A DNA stretch of 64,000 nt from Laburnicola sp. R22_1 (taxonomy: Eukaryota > Ascomycota > Dothideomycetes > Pleosporales > Didymosphaeriaceae), in the NCBI GenBank assembly GCA_014281115.1, contig JACONQ010000005.1:682001-746000 (forward strand), in the 5' to 3' direction. Made by a program: the position numbers and the translations under genes. Shown in pieces: positions 45,851-55,270 of this stretch. The notes under the pieces were generated by a model. It was given only the letters and a program-made list of their open reading frames with translations. It was not told the DNA's origin and searched no databases. Each line of letters begins with the position of its first letter. Position 1 is the first letter of the stretch.

Positions 45851-47703
45851 TCAGAACACCGTCCCATCACTCTGAATCAGGATCGGACTCGACTTCGTGT
45901 CCGGCCTCTTCTCCGCCGCAACCTCGCGTCCAGACTTCCAAGTCCCCGCCTCTAGCAACTGCGCCATGCTCAAGTCCACGCCATCCATCCTTTCCAAGAC
46001 CATACCATATAGTTTATCGATCAGCACGAGCGTCATAGCGCGCCATTCGACAATGACATCGTCGCTCGCTTTGAACCGCGGAAGGGCTTCTCCGGACGCT
46101 TTCAGGCCTCTCTCGAGCGTCTTCTTCTTCAACTCGAGGACACCCATGTCGATGAAGAGGCCGCCATTGCGGTACTCGGGGAGGGCCGTCAGGGCCGAAG
46201 TATTTTTCCAGGAGAGGGCGAGAAGGCGGGTGAAGGGGACGGTGAGGGAGTAGGTAAGCCACTGTGTTAGTTTGTGGAAGGGTTGAATGAGGTCGGCTTC
46301 GTTTGGTTGGTGGTCTTCGGGTGGGATCTGGGTGCGTAACGTGCTGAGGGGCCAGGCGTCGCCGAGGGCGCAGCCGGCGATGGTGGTGCGGTCTTGGGGC
46401 CAGATGGGGATGAGCAGGTCTTGGAGGATGTCCCAGAAGCTGAGGATGTCGAGGGTTGAGGGGTCGGTGGCCGTTTTGAGCATGTAGTCTGGTGGGTGGT
46501 GGTGTTGGTACGTTGGCGTGAGAGGAGGGCACGGGAAGGGGGGGGGCTTTCTTTTTACTTACCGACGACGTTTCCGGGACGGCCTTCTTGGCCGAAGACA
46601 GCGGGATGGGCGAGGAGTGAGGTACCTAGGCTTCGGAGGAGGTGCGCACGCTGTTCAACGCCGAGCATGGGGTTTTTCTCCGAGATCTGGAATCCTTGTG
46701 CAAGCGTCTCGGTGCTCACTTGCTGCAGTCCCTTTCCTACATATCAGTCAGTAAACTTCCAACCAACGCCCCTCATCTAGAGGAAGAGAGAAACAAAAAA
46801 CCCACTCACCATCCACGCCCACCCCCTCCCCACTAATAAACACCCCCTCCCGAAACATGTACAAACTCGCCACCGCAATCCCCTCACTCCGCTCATACGT
46901 CCTCTCCGTCCCAGGCTCCCTGTACCGCCATTCATCCCCCGCCCCTGCATCCAACAGCACAGAAACAAAGAACAAATCGACAAGACGGCGCGTGAGCTCT
47001 ATGTCGTCGCAGCCGCTACTCTTCCACGTCGACAATAAATCTGCGATGCGCGGCTGTCTGCCGACGTCGAAGTGTTGCCAGCGGCCGTGCGGGGGGATGC
47101 TGTGGTAGTTGTTGGGGCCGTAGTCGCGCTGTGGTGGTGCGTACGGGTTAATACAAAATACAGATGGATAGTACTAAATCAATCAATGGCATTGTGAATT
47201 GAATAGAGAGAGGGGGGGAGAGAGAGACCTAGCACAGACAGAGAGAAGATAATAGCAAGAAGAGAACATGAGAAAAACAAGGTAAAGAAAGAATTTTTAT
47301 GCTTTCGCATACTGAAGATCTTCGTCGTGTTAAGATTCTAAGCAAGATCTAGTCCGCACCGTACACAGAGAGGAGTAAAACAGGAGGCACTAAAACCTAG
47401 TACCTAGCACACAGTAGTAGAAATAAAATATACATAAAATAACAATAATTTTGTTGTTAACGTTCTGCACGGTGTTATTGTTGACGGCAGTATGCTTTCG
47501 CATACTATACGAATATACAAAGCACTTACTTTTATAACGCCCGTGACGTACTCGGCTACGGCGTCTAGCTGGTCCTCGTGCACGGTGAAATGCGTCAGGT
47601 TCCCCACTTTGGCCGCTTGTCCGACTATGCCAGCGCGGTCGCGGATGGCGCCGAGGGAGAGGAGGTATTTTACTTGGGTGTGCATTGTTTGCTGTTGTTG
47701 CAT
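45851..47703 (-). CDS. URC4: URC4/Urg3-type uracil catabolism protein (DUF1688, 4 exons)
   Basis: Member of the DUF1688 family, linked in yeasts to the URC uracil-degradation pathway; the exact reaction is not known to me. Exons are 47703-47530, 47128-46810, 46736-46563 and 46488-45851. The product is 434 aa. Family signatures: YLLSLGAIRDRAGIVGQAAK at the N-terminus, then RDYGPNNYHSIPPHGRWQHF directly after intron 1, VASLYMFREGVFISGEG, GNVVDYMLKTATDP, and NGGLFIDMGVLELK. Intron 1 is 401 nt, far longer than the other introns, and contains a repeated hairpin-forming motif. None of the other URC genes is in the window, so it is not in a local uracil-catabolism cluster here. Confidence 0.9.
47129..47529 (-). 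other. Unusually long first intron of URC4 with repeated hairpin motif
   Basis: A 401-nt intron with canonical ends (GTAAGT and CCACAG), in a gene whose other introns are 73-74 nt. It holds two copies of the 16-mer TATGCTTTCGCATACT at 47298-47313 and 47491-47506. With flanking bases the second forms a 7-bp stem (AGTATGC/GCATACT) around TTTC. The intron also carries a GA-rich run. Confidence 0.6.
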
Positions 47704-48054
47704 GTTTTTTGTGGAAACGGCGCTTTTTTTTTTGGTGTGCGGTGTGGAGGTTTGAGGGCTTGGGTGGGGTTTTCTTGGTGTGGTTCCAAGGGTAAGGTAC
47801 CGGTGGTGTGGGTCGCGAGTTGTAGGGTTTACACGGTGCGCCTAGCATCTGCTTGCCAATATGCATACATACATACGTACGTACATACGCGTGATAAGCC
47901 CGGGTTGAGAGATACTGCGCTTGGGTAAAGAGTCTATGTACGTACGTCGTTTCATGTTGTGTGTTACCTCAGGTTATGCAATACACGAAACGAAACTAGG
48001 ATTCTATTAACTGTTAGAGGGGTATCAGTGGAGCATTAATCAAAAACAAAATCT
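47704..48054. other. Intergenic region with CATA/ACGT microsatellite
   Basis: Promoter side of URC4 and 3' flank of the WD40 gene. It holds a CATACATACATACGTACGTA-type simple repeat at about 47864-47889. No gene seen. Confidence 0.55.
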
Positions 48055-49629
48055 TCAGTAACCAGCCAAACCAAGGATGTCCAAACATCCCCACTCCCTC
48101 ACAGACGGAGCGGTTCCCTCTCCTCTCTGCATTTCTCGTCTTCCTTTATTGTCATGGCCCAACTCTATCGCCCCACTAGCTACAACCATCTGACCCCCAT
48201 CTGGGGCCACAAGCACACTGCCCACTGGGCCTTCTCCAACAGCGATCACCTCATCCGCCTGGATTGCCCCCTCCCCTTTCCACGGGTCCCTCCAAACTCG
48301 TACCTTGCCGTCTGTACCACCAGCCCACACCTCCTCACTCCCTGTCAAATACCCGAACTCGTCCGTCGACGCCCGGATATCGAATCCTAATTTTTGCATA
48401 GTGAGCGCCTGGCGGCCGGCGCAGTATCCCAGCATGATAGAGAAATTCCGAACGTCGTAGATGAGCAGCGCGTTGGATTGCCGCTCGGCAATGTAGAGGT
48501 AGGTGCCGTCCGGGCTCCACTTGAGGGAGGTGATGCCGTCCCCCATAAGGCCCTGGAGGCTAGGCTCGCGTGTCTTTCTGCCGCAGACAGAACCGGGGAG
48601 GGAGAAAGACGTGATTTCCTTGGAGCTCACAAGGTCGTAGAGGCCCATGTTGCGAGTTCGTGCGCCGGCGGCTAGCACGTTCGCGTTGGTGGTCGAAGAC
48701 GATGGGCAGAGCGAAAGCGCGGTGATGTGGCCCTTGAAACCTCGGCCTCCGCCTTTCAGCTTCGAATTTTCTGAAGGTATGGTCTTGATCGATGATATGG
48801 GGTTGTTGCAAGCATCCATGTCGAAGATGGAGATCTTGCTCCGCTGACCGGCGTAGAAGTAGTCGCCACTGTGGTCCCATTCTAGGCTCAGAGGTGCGGT
48901 CACTGCTTCTGAGAGGTGGTCGACTAACTTGTAGCTGACAAGTTTCGCGGACATATCTACGGGGCTTTCCCTCGTTACCTGTTGCGCTTCTAAGTCCGGA
49001 TATTCGGTGATATCCCATAGCGCGTTGTGTAGATGGATATACTGGTCTCGGCGGCTGATCAGCACGGTCGTTGTGTTACTGTCATTCACGTCGAAGTTCG
49101 GGTTTAGTGCGAATGCCCAAATAGGATCCGATGAAACGCATTGTGCGTATGGTGTGAGACTCTGCGGACTACCACCAGCTTGAGAGCTTGAAGGCATTGC
49201 GTAGACGGAGAATTTGCGGTCGTAGCCTGCCGTGAAGATGCATGTTGCGTCTGGCGAAAGTTGAGCTTCGTGGATACAGCTTATGGGTTCCATCATCACG
49301 GGTTTCGGTGCCGACTGCTCACTATTGGTAGAGTCAGTCTCGGTCTCTGCTTCGGATTCAGAGTCGGCGAGCGACATGTCTGAAGCGCTCAGTTCGCCGT
49401 TTTCTAGAAGTGGATCTTCTCCTGTGGTCGTCGTGCGAAGGTCTTCAGAACAGTCGCCTCCACTTCCAGTCTGGTCAACACCCTGCGCAGATCTGACAGT
49501 CAGCTCGTCCCTTTCAACGTCTCCAGACCCCGCGTCTTTCCCCTCCTGCTCTTGCACTCCCACATCACGCCCTCGCACTGCCGCCGTACTCGCCACGCAC
49601 CAACTTCTAACACCAATTCCTCCACTCAT
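48055..49629 (-). CDS. WD40 protein of the TCAB1/SWT21 family
   Basis: WD-repeat protein resembling metazoan TCAB1/WDR79 (Cajal-body RNP targeting) and yeast SWT21 (a spliceosome-linked factor); the fungal role is probably snRNP-related. Single exon, 524 aa. The open frame extends upstream only with a non-ATG codon, so I start at the ATG at 49629 (MSGGIGVRSW). A Ser/Thr/Asp-rich N-terminus of about 110 aa precedes CIHEAQLSPDATCIFTAGYD. The blades include DQYIHLHNALWDITEYPDL, GDYFYAGQRSKISIFDMDAC and KWSPDGTYLYIAERQSNALL, and the domain ends EWGCLDILGLAGY. It diverges from the SAM carrier gene across about 220 bp. Confidence 0.85.
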   Translation of the reverse strand: MSGGIGVRSWCVASTAAVRGRDVGVQEQEGKDAGSGDVERDELTVRSAQGVDQTGSGGDCSEDLRTTTTGEDPLLENGELSASDMSLADSESEAETETDSTNSEQSAPKPVMMEPISCIHEAQLSPDATCIFTAGYDRKFSVYAMPSSSQAGGSPQSLTPYAQCVSSDPIWAFALNPNFDVNDSNTTTVLISRRDQYIHLHNALWDITEYPDLEAQQVTRESPVDMSAKLVSYKLVDHLSEAVTAPLSLEWDHSGDYFYAGQRSKISIFDMDACNNPISSIKTIPSENSKLKGGGRGFKGHITALSLCPSSSTTNANVLAAGARTRNMGLYDLVSSKEITSFSLPGSVCGRKTREPSLQGLMGDGITSLKWSPDGTYLYIAERQSNALLIYDVRNFSIMLGYCAGRQALTMQKLGFDIRASTDEFGYLTGSEEVWAGGTDGKVRVWRDPWKGEGAIQADEVIAVGEGPVGSVLVAPDGGQMVVASGAIELGHDNKGRREMQRGEGTAPSVREWGCLDILGLAGY

Positions 49630-49850
49630 CTTCCCCAAACGTTCCCGATACAATCAAATAAAGAGGCCTATTCACAGAAAAAAAGTCAGCACGGTTCCAT
49701 GGACAGGTCAAGGTGAAATCTCGAGTCGCGCAGTACAAGTACGGCAGGCAGCCACTAGCGCGGTAGGGCTGACGCACAGACCACCCAAAATAACGAAACG
49801 ATGATGCGGATCGGGGCGAGCTGGGAAGATTCTGCCCTCCTTCGTCCAGC

Positions 49851-50943
49851 ATGCAGCATGTTCTTGAGCCGCAACGCGGACAGGCATGGGTTGAGTCGCC
49901 GTATTTGCGGTCGCTTATAGTGAGTTTATTTCCGGGCATCTAACACAGTCGCATTACTTCAATTTGAAGTGGAACCGGTAGAGGCGCAAACAAGGTGTTC
50001 GCGTGCTTTTGATGCCGCTCCCATTCTTGCGAGATACAACAGCCAAAGCATATACAATACATTCACAGGAGCTCAAGCTAACACCCCCCAGGCCGGGGGC
50101 CTAGCTGGCACCACGGTCGACCTCTCCCTCTACCCGCTCGACACGCTGAAAACGCGGCTCCAATCCTCCTCCGGCTTCGCCTCCAGCGGCGGCTTCACCG
50201 GCATATACCGCGGCGTCGGCTCTGCCCTCATCGGCTCCGCCCCCGGCGCAGCCCTCTTCTTCATAACCTACGACTCGATAAAACGCCATCTCTCGCCTAC
50301 GACCCCCACCATCGCCCGCAACGCCGAGGGCAAGCCGTATGTCGAACGGGAACGCGGCCGAGGCAGGGAAGCAGGCGTGCACATGCTGGCTGCGAGTCTG
50401 GGCGAGGTGGCCGCGTGTGCGGTCAGGGTGCCGACCGAGGTGGTCAAGCAGAGGGCGCAGGCGAGCCAGCATCCGAGCAGTGCGAGTGCGTTGATGTATA
50501 TTTTGAATAAGAGGCATGCGCATGGCTTTGCGCATGTGTGGCGGGAGCTGTACAGGGGTTGGAGCATTACGTTGCTCCGCGAGGTGCCATTCACCGTTAT
50601 TCAGTTTCCGCTCTGGGAGGCGCTGAAGCGGTGGCGCGTACATGGCAGCGGGAAGAGTGAGGTCAGTGGGCTGGAAGGCGGGTTGCTGGGTAGTGTGGCG
50701 GGGGCCGTGGCCGCGGGCATAACGACGCCGTTGGATGTGCTGAAGACGCGCATGATGCTGGCCAAGGAGAAGCAGCCTATGCTGAGTATGCTGAGGGATA
50801 TTCTGCAGCAGTCGGGGCCGAGGGCATTCTTTGCAGGGATAGGGCCGAGGATAGGATGGATTAGTGCCGGGGGTGCGATATTCTTAGGGAGTTATCAGTG
50901 GGCAAGTAATGTCCTAGGTGGTGTAGAGGATCTGTGTGGGTAG
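49851..50943 (+). CDS. pet8: Mitochondrial S-adenosylmethionine carrier (PET8 type, 2 exons)
   Basis: Inner-membrane carrier that imports S-adenosylmethionine in exchange for S-adenosylhomocysteine, feeding mitochondrial methylation, biotin and lipoate pathways. Exons are 49851-49919 and 50092-50943 (172-nt phase-0 intron, CTAAC branch, CCCCCCAG acceptor). The product is 306 aa. The frame open through the intron lacks an ATG. The upstream ATG exon supplies WVESPYLRSLI, which joins AGGLAGTTVDLSLYPLDTL. Three carrier repeats carry the signatures PLDTLKTRLQ, PTEVVKQRAQ and PLDVLKTRMM. The segment GIYRGVGSALIGSAPGAALF is specific to the SAM-carrier branch. The two exons and the family call agree well. 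Confidence 0.92.
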
Positions 50944-51211
50944 GTATGCATGTGTTATGTGAAAAAGTAGCGGTCGCGCACCTGTGAAGAGCCAATATGG
51001 ACTTTTATGGGAGGATTGAGCCAAGTCCATCTTATACCTACATCTGGGCTCACGCCCATCGACCATGCATTATCCAACCGGAGAACGGGCTATGCGCAAG
51101 GGAAGACTCCAACTATGTACAATACGCAAGAACCTTCTTTGCCCCACTATAACAACGGCGTATAAGAATGGATGCGAAGTTAATCGCCCTCTCCACAGGG
51201 CATGCAACGAA
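50944..51211. terminator. Convergent 3' ends of SAM carrier and WDR48 genes
   Basis: A 268-bp interval into which two genes converge, so it must contain both polyadenylation regions. I do not pinpoint individual cleavage signals. Confidence 0.35.
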
Positions 51212-54200
51212 CTAGGAAGACCTGTTCTCGGCGATGCTGCTTGAACTTTGTTGACTGCTTCTTTCACCGTCGCTGGACACTTTTTCTTCCGAGACGCCGG
51301 GGCCGCCTGCTCCAGGCGTCAATACATCGTAAGGCGTATGTTTGATCTCTTTACGACCATTCGCCTTGTAGTACAAGACAACATCCCCGCCTCCGCGCCA
51401 GACATGTGCACGAATTGACGCGAGCGTCATAGTCGGCGCGATAAGCTATTACGAACATCAGCACAGGTAAATCGCCCGGCCTCACATCCGAGTAACTCAC
51501 CTGATTCTGGCAATAAAGCTCCAGATACTCCTCGGGCTTCAATGCCTCACCCTCCTTCTCAGCGTCGGCATGGTTCGATGCCGGTTCGATCCTCTCCGCC
51601 ACGTACGAGAGGATCTTGCGCGCACGCAACATCCGATTGGCGTTGAGACGGTTGTTGCTTGGAGTCGAATTAGCCTCCCGGTTCACTTTCTCGGGGTTGG
51701 GGAGAAGGGGAATGTACCCGTCGGGTGAGATGTTGGGGAGTGAAGATTGGTAGGGTTCTAGAATGAACGAGACTTTGACTATCTCTTTGTGTGGGATTTG
51801 ATTCTAGACGAGTCAGTGGATTCTGATCAGAATGGGGACCGCTGGCCTAAGGGTAGTAAGAAAGGAGGGCGTACCCGGAGTAAGACATCTGCAAGCCAGA
51901 CTGGAGCTACTTTCTCAATGAGGTCGGCTTGTTGGCCCAACGAGCCAACCTTGCCCTCAAACAGGTCAGCAACCCCACCGGAGTCCGGTCGGTCTTCTTG
52001 GATGAGAATAGTCGTGGAAGCAGGCGGTTTCAGCACTGGGGTTTCATTCGGCAGACTCGGTGCAATTTGCGTCTCTATTCTCTCAGCGCCCAAATTTGCT
52101 TGCTCTTTGTAAGCGTGGCGGATCTTCTGGACGGCACCGAAAAAGCTGTCTTCAATGACCTTCTCATCGGTCTTAGTAGACTGGGAGTCGCTATCTTCCG
52201 CTTTCTCGTCGGCCGGCGCTGGTTTCGGTGCTTCAGGTTTCTCTGATGATGTGCCGAATTTCTTCATATTAAGAGACATTGCGAACTTCTTCGAGAAAAG
52301 ACCCTTACTTTTTTTCTGCGTCGTAGTTGAGTCCTCTGCAGGGGACTGTGGCATGGCGTCTTGAGCCGAATCCGTTGATCCCTCTGTAGAGCCATTGCCT
52401 TTGCCGTTGCCACTGCCATTCGTAACAGGCGTCCTTGAGAAGTAGTCCGGCTGGTCTTGGGTAGAACTGCGCTGAGTCGTCGTTCGCTCTAATTGCGAGC
52501 CTTCTTCTGCTGCAGGGGTGAGTAGCGGGTTGTGATGAGGGCCTTTGCCAGCGCTCGACGGAGCAGCACCAGGCGTAGCTTGCCCTATGAGTTGACCAGG
52601 AGTCATGATAGGTAAGTGAAAGTCGTTCGGAGGACGGATTGTGGACCCTGAAGTGGGCCCTGACGCGGTGTCCTTCCAACCGCTGATGTTGCTATCCGGC
52701 AATTGGATGCGAGTTGGGGGATTGGTGCGGCTGGCGGTGTTCTGGAGGAGGGTCTCTCGAAAAGCATAGTCTCTTTTAATTTCCTCGTCGATGAGATTGG
52801 AGAAGAGATACCGCAATATCCATTTGCCGAGGTTTACTGGTTGCAATCAGATCGAACCCTTTCTGTTACACAATGAACTTACTTCGTTGATCTTCTCTAA
52901 AGTCAATATTCGGTTCGAGCTCCAGTTCATCGGCGTACATCTCGGCATCGAAGCAGTGGTTCTCTTCCAGGACGCAGGTCAAGCTGCCCGTTCGTGTATC
53001 CACTGCGCACCAATGCGCAACGGTTTCGCGGGTATTTACTTCAGGTAGAACATCTTCCATATGACATTTGCCAAAGGATTTGATGGGGACACACTACAAT
53101 TATATTAGATATATCTTAAAAGCGAGTTTGGGAAACATACGGCCAGTAAATCCCAGAGGATCACCTCTCCTGCAGTGTCTAGGGTCAACACTCTTCTCCT
53201 GTCATTGAGCAGATGGTGCTTGATGAGACCGTTTTGCCCTTCGATAGAGAAATCCGGCAGGTCTCTGCACGGCACGACCACATTGGGATCCGATGCTGCT
53301 AGGACTTCCGAAGGCTTGCGCGTACTTGCTACCGAATACAAAGTGGAAGCGTCGGGGTCCTTCGCCGGGAAAAGTTGAGGAAAGGGTGAAGTATTGGACA
53401 TGCGTAACAGAGATTTGAAGGGTATCTTTGGTGTCGTTCCGTTCATCGGGGGTGTCGAGGCTGCCGGAGGCGAGGGGTAGCGTGAGCGCGTAGTGGCTAC
53501 ACTTGACCTATGCATCTTGTACGAGTCCGGGAGCGCAATTTCGGCCGCAGTCTCGACATCATTCCATCGATTGATGCTCGAGCTGGAGGTTGCCGTCCAA
53601 AGATAGTCACCGGCCGCAACCACCTTGTTGATTCCTTCGTGCTCCTGACACACTGCCACCGAGACACCCTCGTCCATTTCGGGACAATTGCGCACATCAC
53701 TCTTTGCCACGATACCCGAGCGGTCGGCGGAGTAGAAGACGGACAACTGCGGGTCGGCGGAGAATAATGACCACACGCTGTCGTTGTGCATGGTAAGCGT
53801 GTACATGCAGCGTCCCGCTGTCATGGACCACACCTTGACAGTCTGGTCCGACGAGGCTGTCAGAATGGTGTCGCCGTCCTGGGTGATGAGCACGTCCCGT
53901 ACGTTGTCGGTGTGTCCCACGAACTTGGTTATGCGCTTGCCTGTTCTCGTGTCCCATATGCGCACAATGCTCTCCGGGCCACCACTCGCGACGATGGACG
54001 GACTGGCTGCGAGGGCGTACACGGAGCCCTTTGCGGTGTTTTCGTCATCCCCCACTGCTATCTGGAGCTTCTGGCCTGCACCGTTGAGGTCCCACAGGCT
54101 GATCTTGTGGTCCAGCCCACCCGAGGCGACCCAGTTCTCGTGCGGGCCGGGCGAGGCGACGCGCTTGACGTAGTCGGTATGGAGGCCAATGGTCTGCGGA

Positions 54201-54715
54201 GGCAGGCTGTCCTGGGCGGCCGGACGCCATAGCTTGACGGTGATGTCGGACGAGGCGGACACGAGGGCCTGGCTGTCCTGGGCGAGCACGAGGTCGTTGA
54301 TCCAGTGGGTGTGGGCCTGGACCTGCTGGCGGAAATGCGTGGGCGGCGGCTTGTCGCTGGGCGCGCCCGAGTCGGCGAAGGGGTCTCTGTCGTCGCTGTC
54401 GCGGTGCCGCAGGTCGAGGTGGAGGTCCCAGGCGCATATCACGCCGTCGCGCCCGCCCGAGTAGCTGTGCCGCGTCAGTGGGACCGGGACGCAGAGCAGC
54501 TGGAGCGTGGATACTCACAGGACGGCGTGGGGAGGATCGACGGCGAGGCCATTGACGCCCAGGCGGTGGCCTCCCGCCGAGTTTGCGAGCGGCAGCACTG
54601 CACACGCACGTCAGCTCTGTCCATTGCGTAGGTGTAGGTAGAGGCCAGGCCAGGCCAGGCAAGGCAAGGCACGGCACCCACCATACGAAATTCGCTTCCG
54701 CGCGTTGCGCCCCAT
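51212..54715 (-). CDS. WDR48/UAF1-family deubiquitinase cofactor (7 exons)
   Basis: WD40 activator of USP-type deubiquitinases (human WDR48/UAF1, S. pombe Bun107), acting in DNA repair or endosomal traffic. Exons are 54715-54682, 54597-54519, 54464-53141, 53093-52883, 52836-51875, 51803-51501 and 51445-51212. The product is 1048 aa. Joined exons 1-3 give [20 protein letters not shown] then [16 protein letters not shown], the diagnostic N-terminus. WD repeats include [20 protein letters not shown] and [20 protein letters not shown]. Then comes [20 protein letters not shown], a long disordered insert (about 560-800), and the C-terminal DUF3337-type region ending with [20 protein letters not shown]. 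All junctions match the family in frame. A shortened product would result if intron 5 (51804-51874) were retained. Confidence 0.93.
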
Positions 54716-55270
54716 GCCCGCTGATTATCGCCGACGCATGCGGTGCGAGGTGGGTGGAGGAGGTGGCTGTCGTCGCTCCGCGGTTGAGCAAACGTCCCGG
54801 TGCAGGCTGCGATGAGAGTCCCACGGTGCCGCAATCACACTCCGCGCCGCCAGGCCGGATCCTTGGAAGGCGCCCAAGTTAGTAAGACACCTCTCGCAGC
54901 CGAACGGCCACGCCACAGCAGCCCGAGGCAGCAGAAGACGCGGACAAGCCGCCCAAGCTCGCGCTGCGAAGCTTGACGTAGCCCTGCGTCGAACTCGTGG
55001 GATTGTGCGGGGTCAGGCACGTTACGCCCATGACACCTGGGCATGCAACCGCCGCGCTTAACAGCCTTGGGAACGCCTATATCCAGATGCGAACTATCAT
55101 TTGTGCACCGCTGTTGAAGCCGCTCATGGCCTTGGTGTCTACGACTCGCTATCGAACTACAACTACATGAGACCCCATCCGACGCCGGCCTATGCAAGTC
55201 CCGTGCCCGATTTCCATCCACGCATCCATGCTGGAGGGTTAAGAATACAAAATGAGGAAGCAGCTCAGCC
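54716..55270. other. Intergenic region between WDR48 and CEF1
   Basis: Promoter region of the WDR48 gene and 3' flank of CEF1, 555 bp. Open frames here are out of register with both genes and unsupported. Confidence 0.5.

Noticed and set aside
49969..50091. In-frame upstream extension of the SAM carrier
   Set aside because: It has no ATG and is intronic: a CTAAC branch and CCCCCCAG acceptor precede the conserved AGGLAG segment, and an upstream exon supplies the proper start.
54045..54824. 259-codon minus-strand frame at the start of the WDR48 gene
   Set aside because: Out of frame with the WD40 coding sequence, which is continuous and family-like once spliced.
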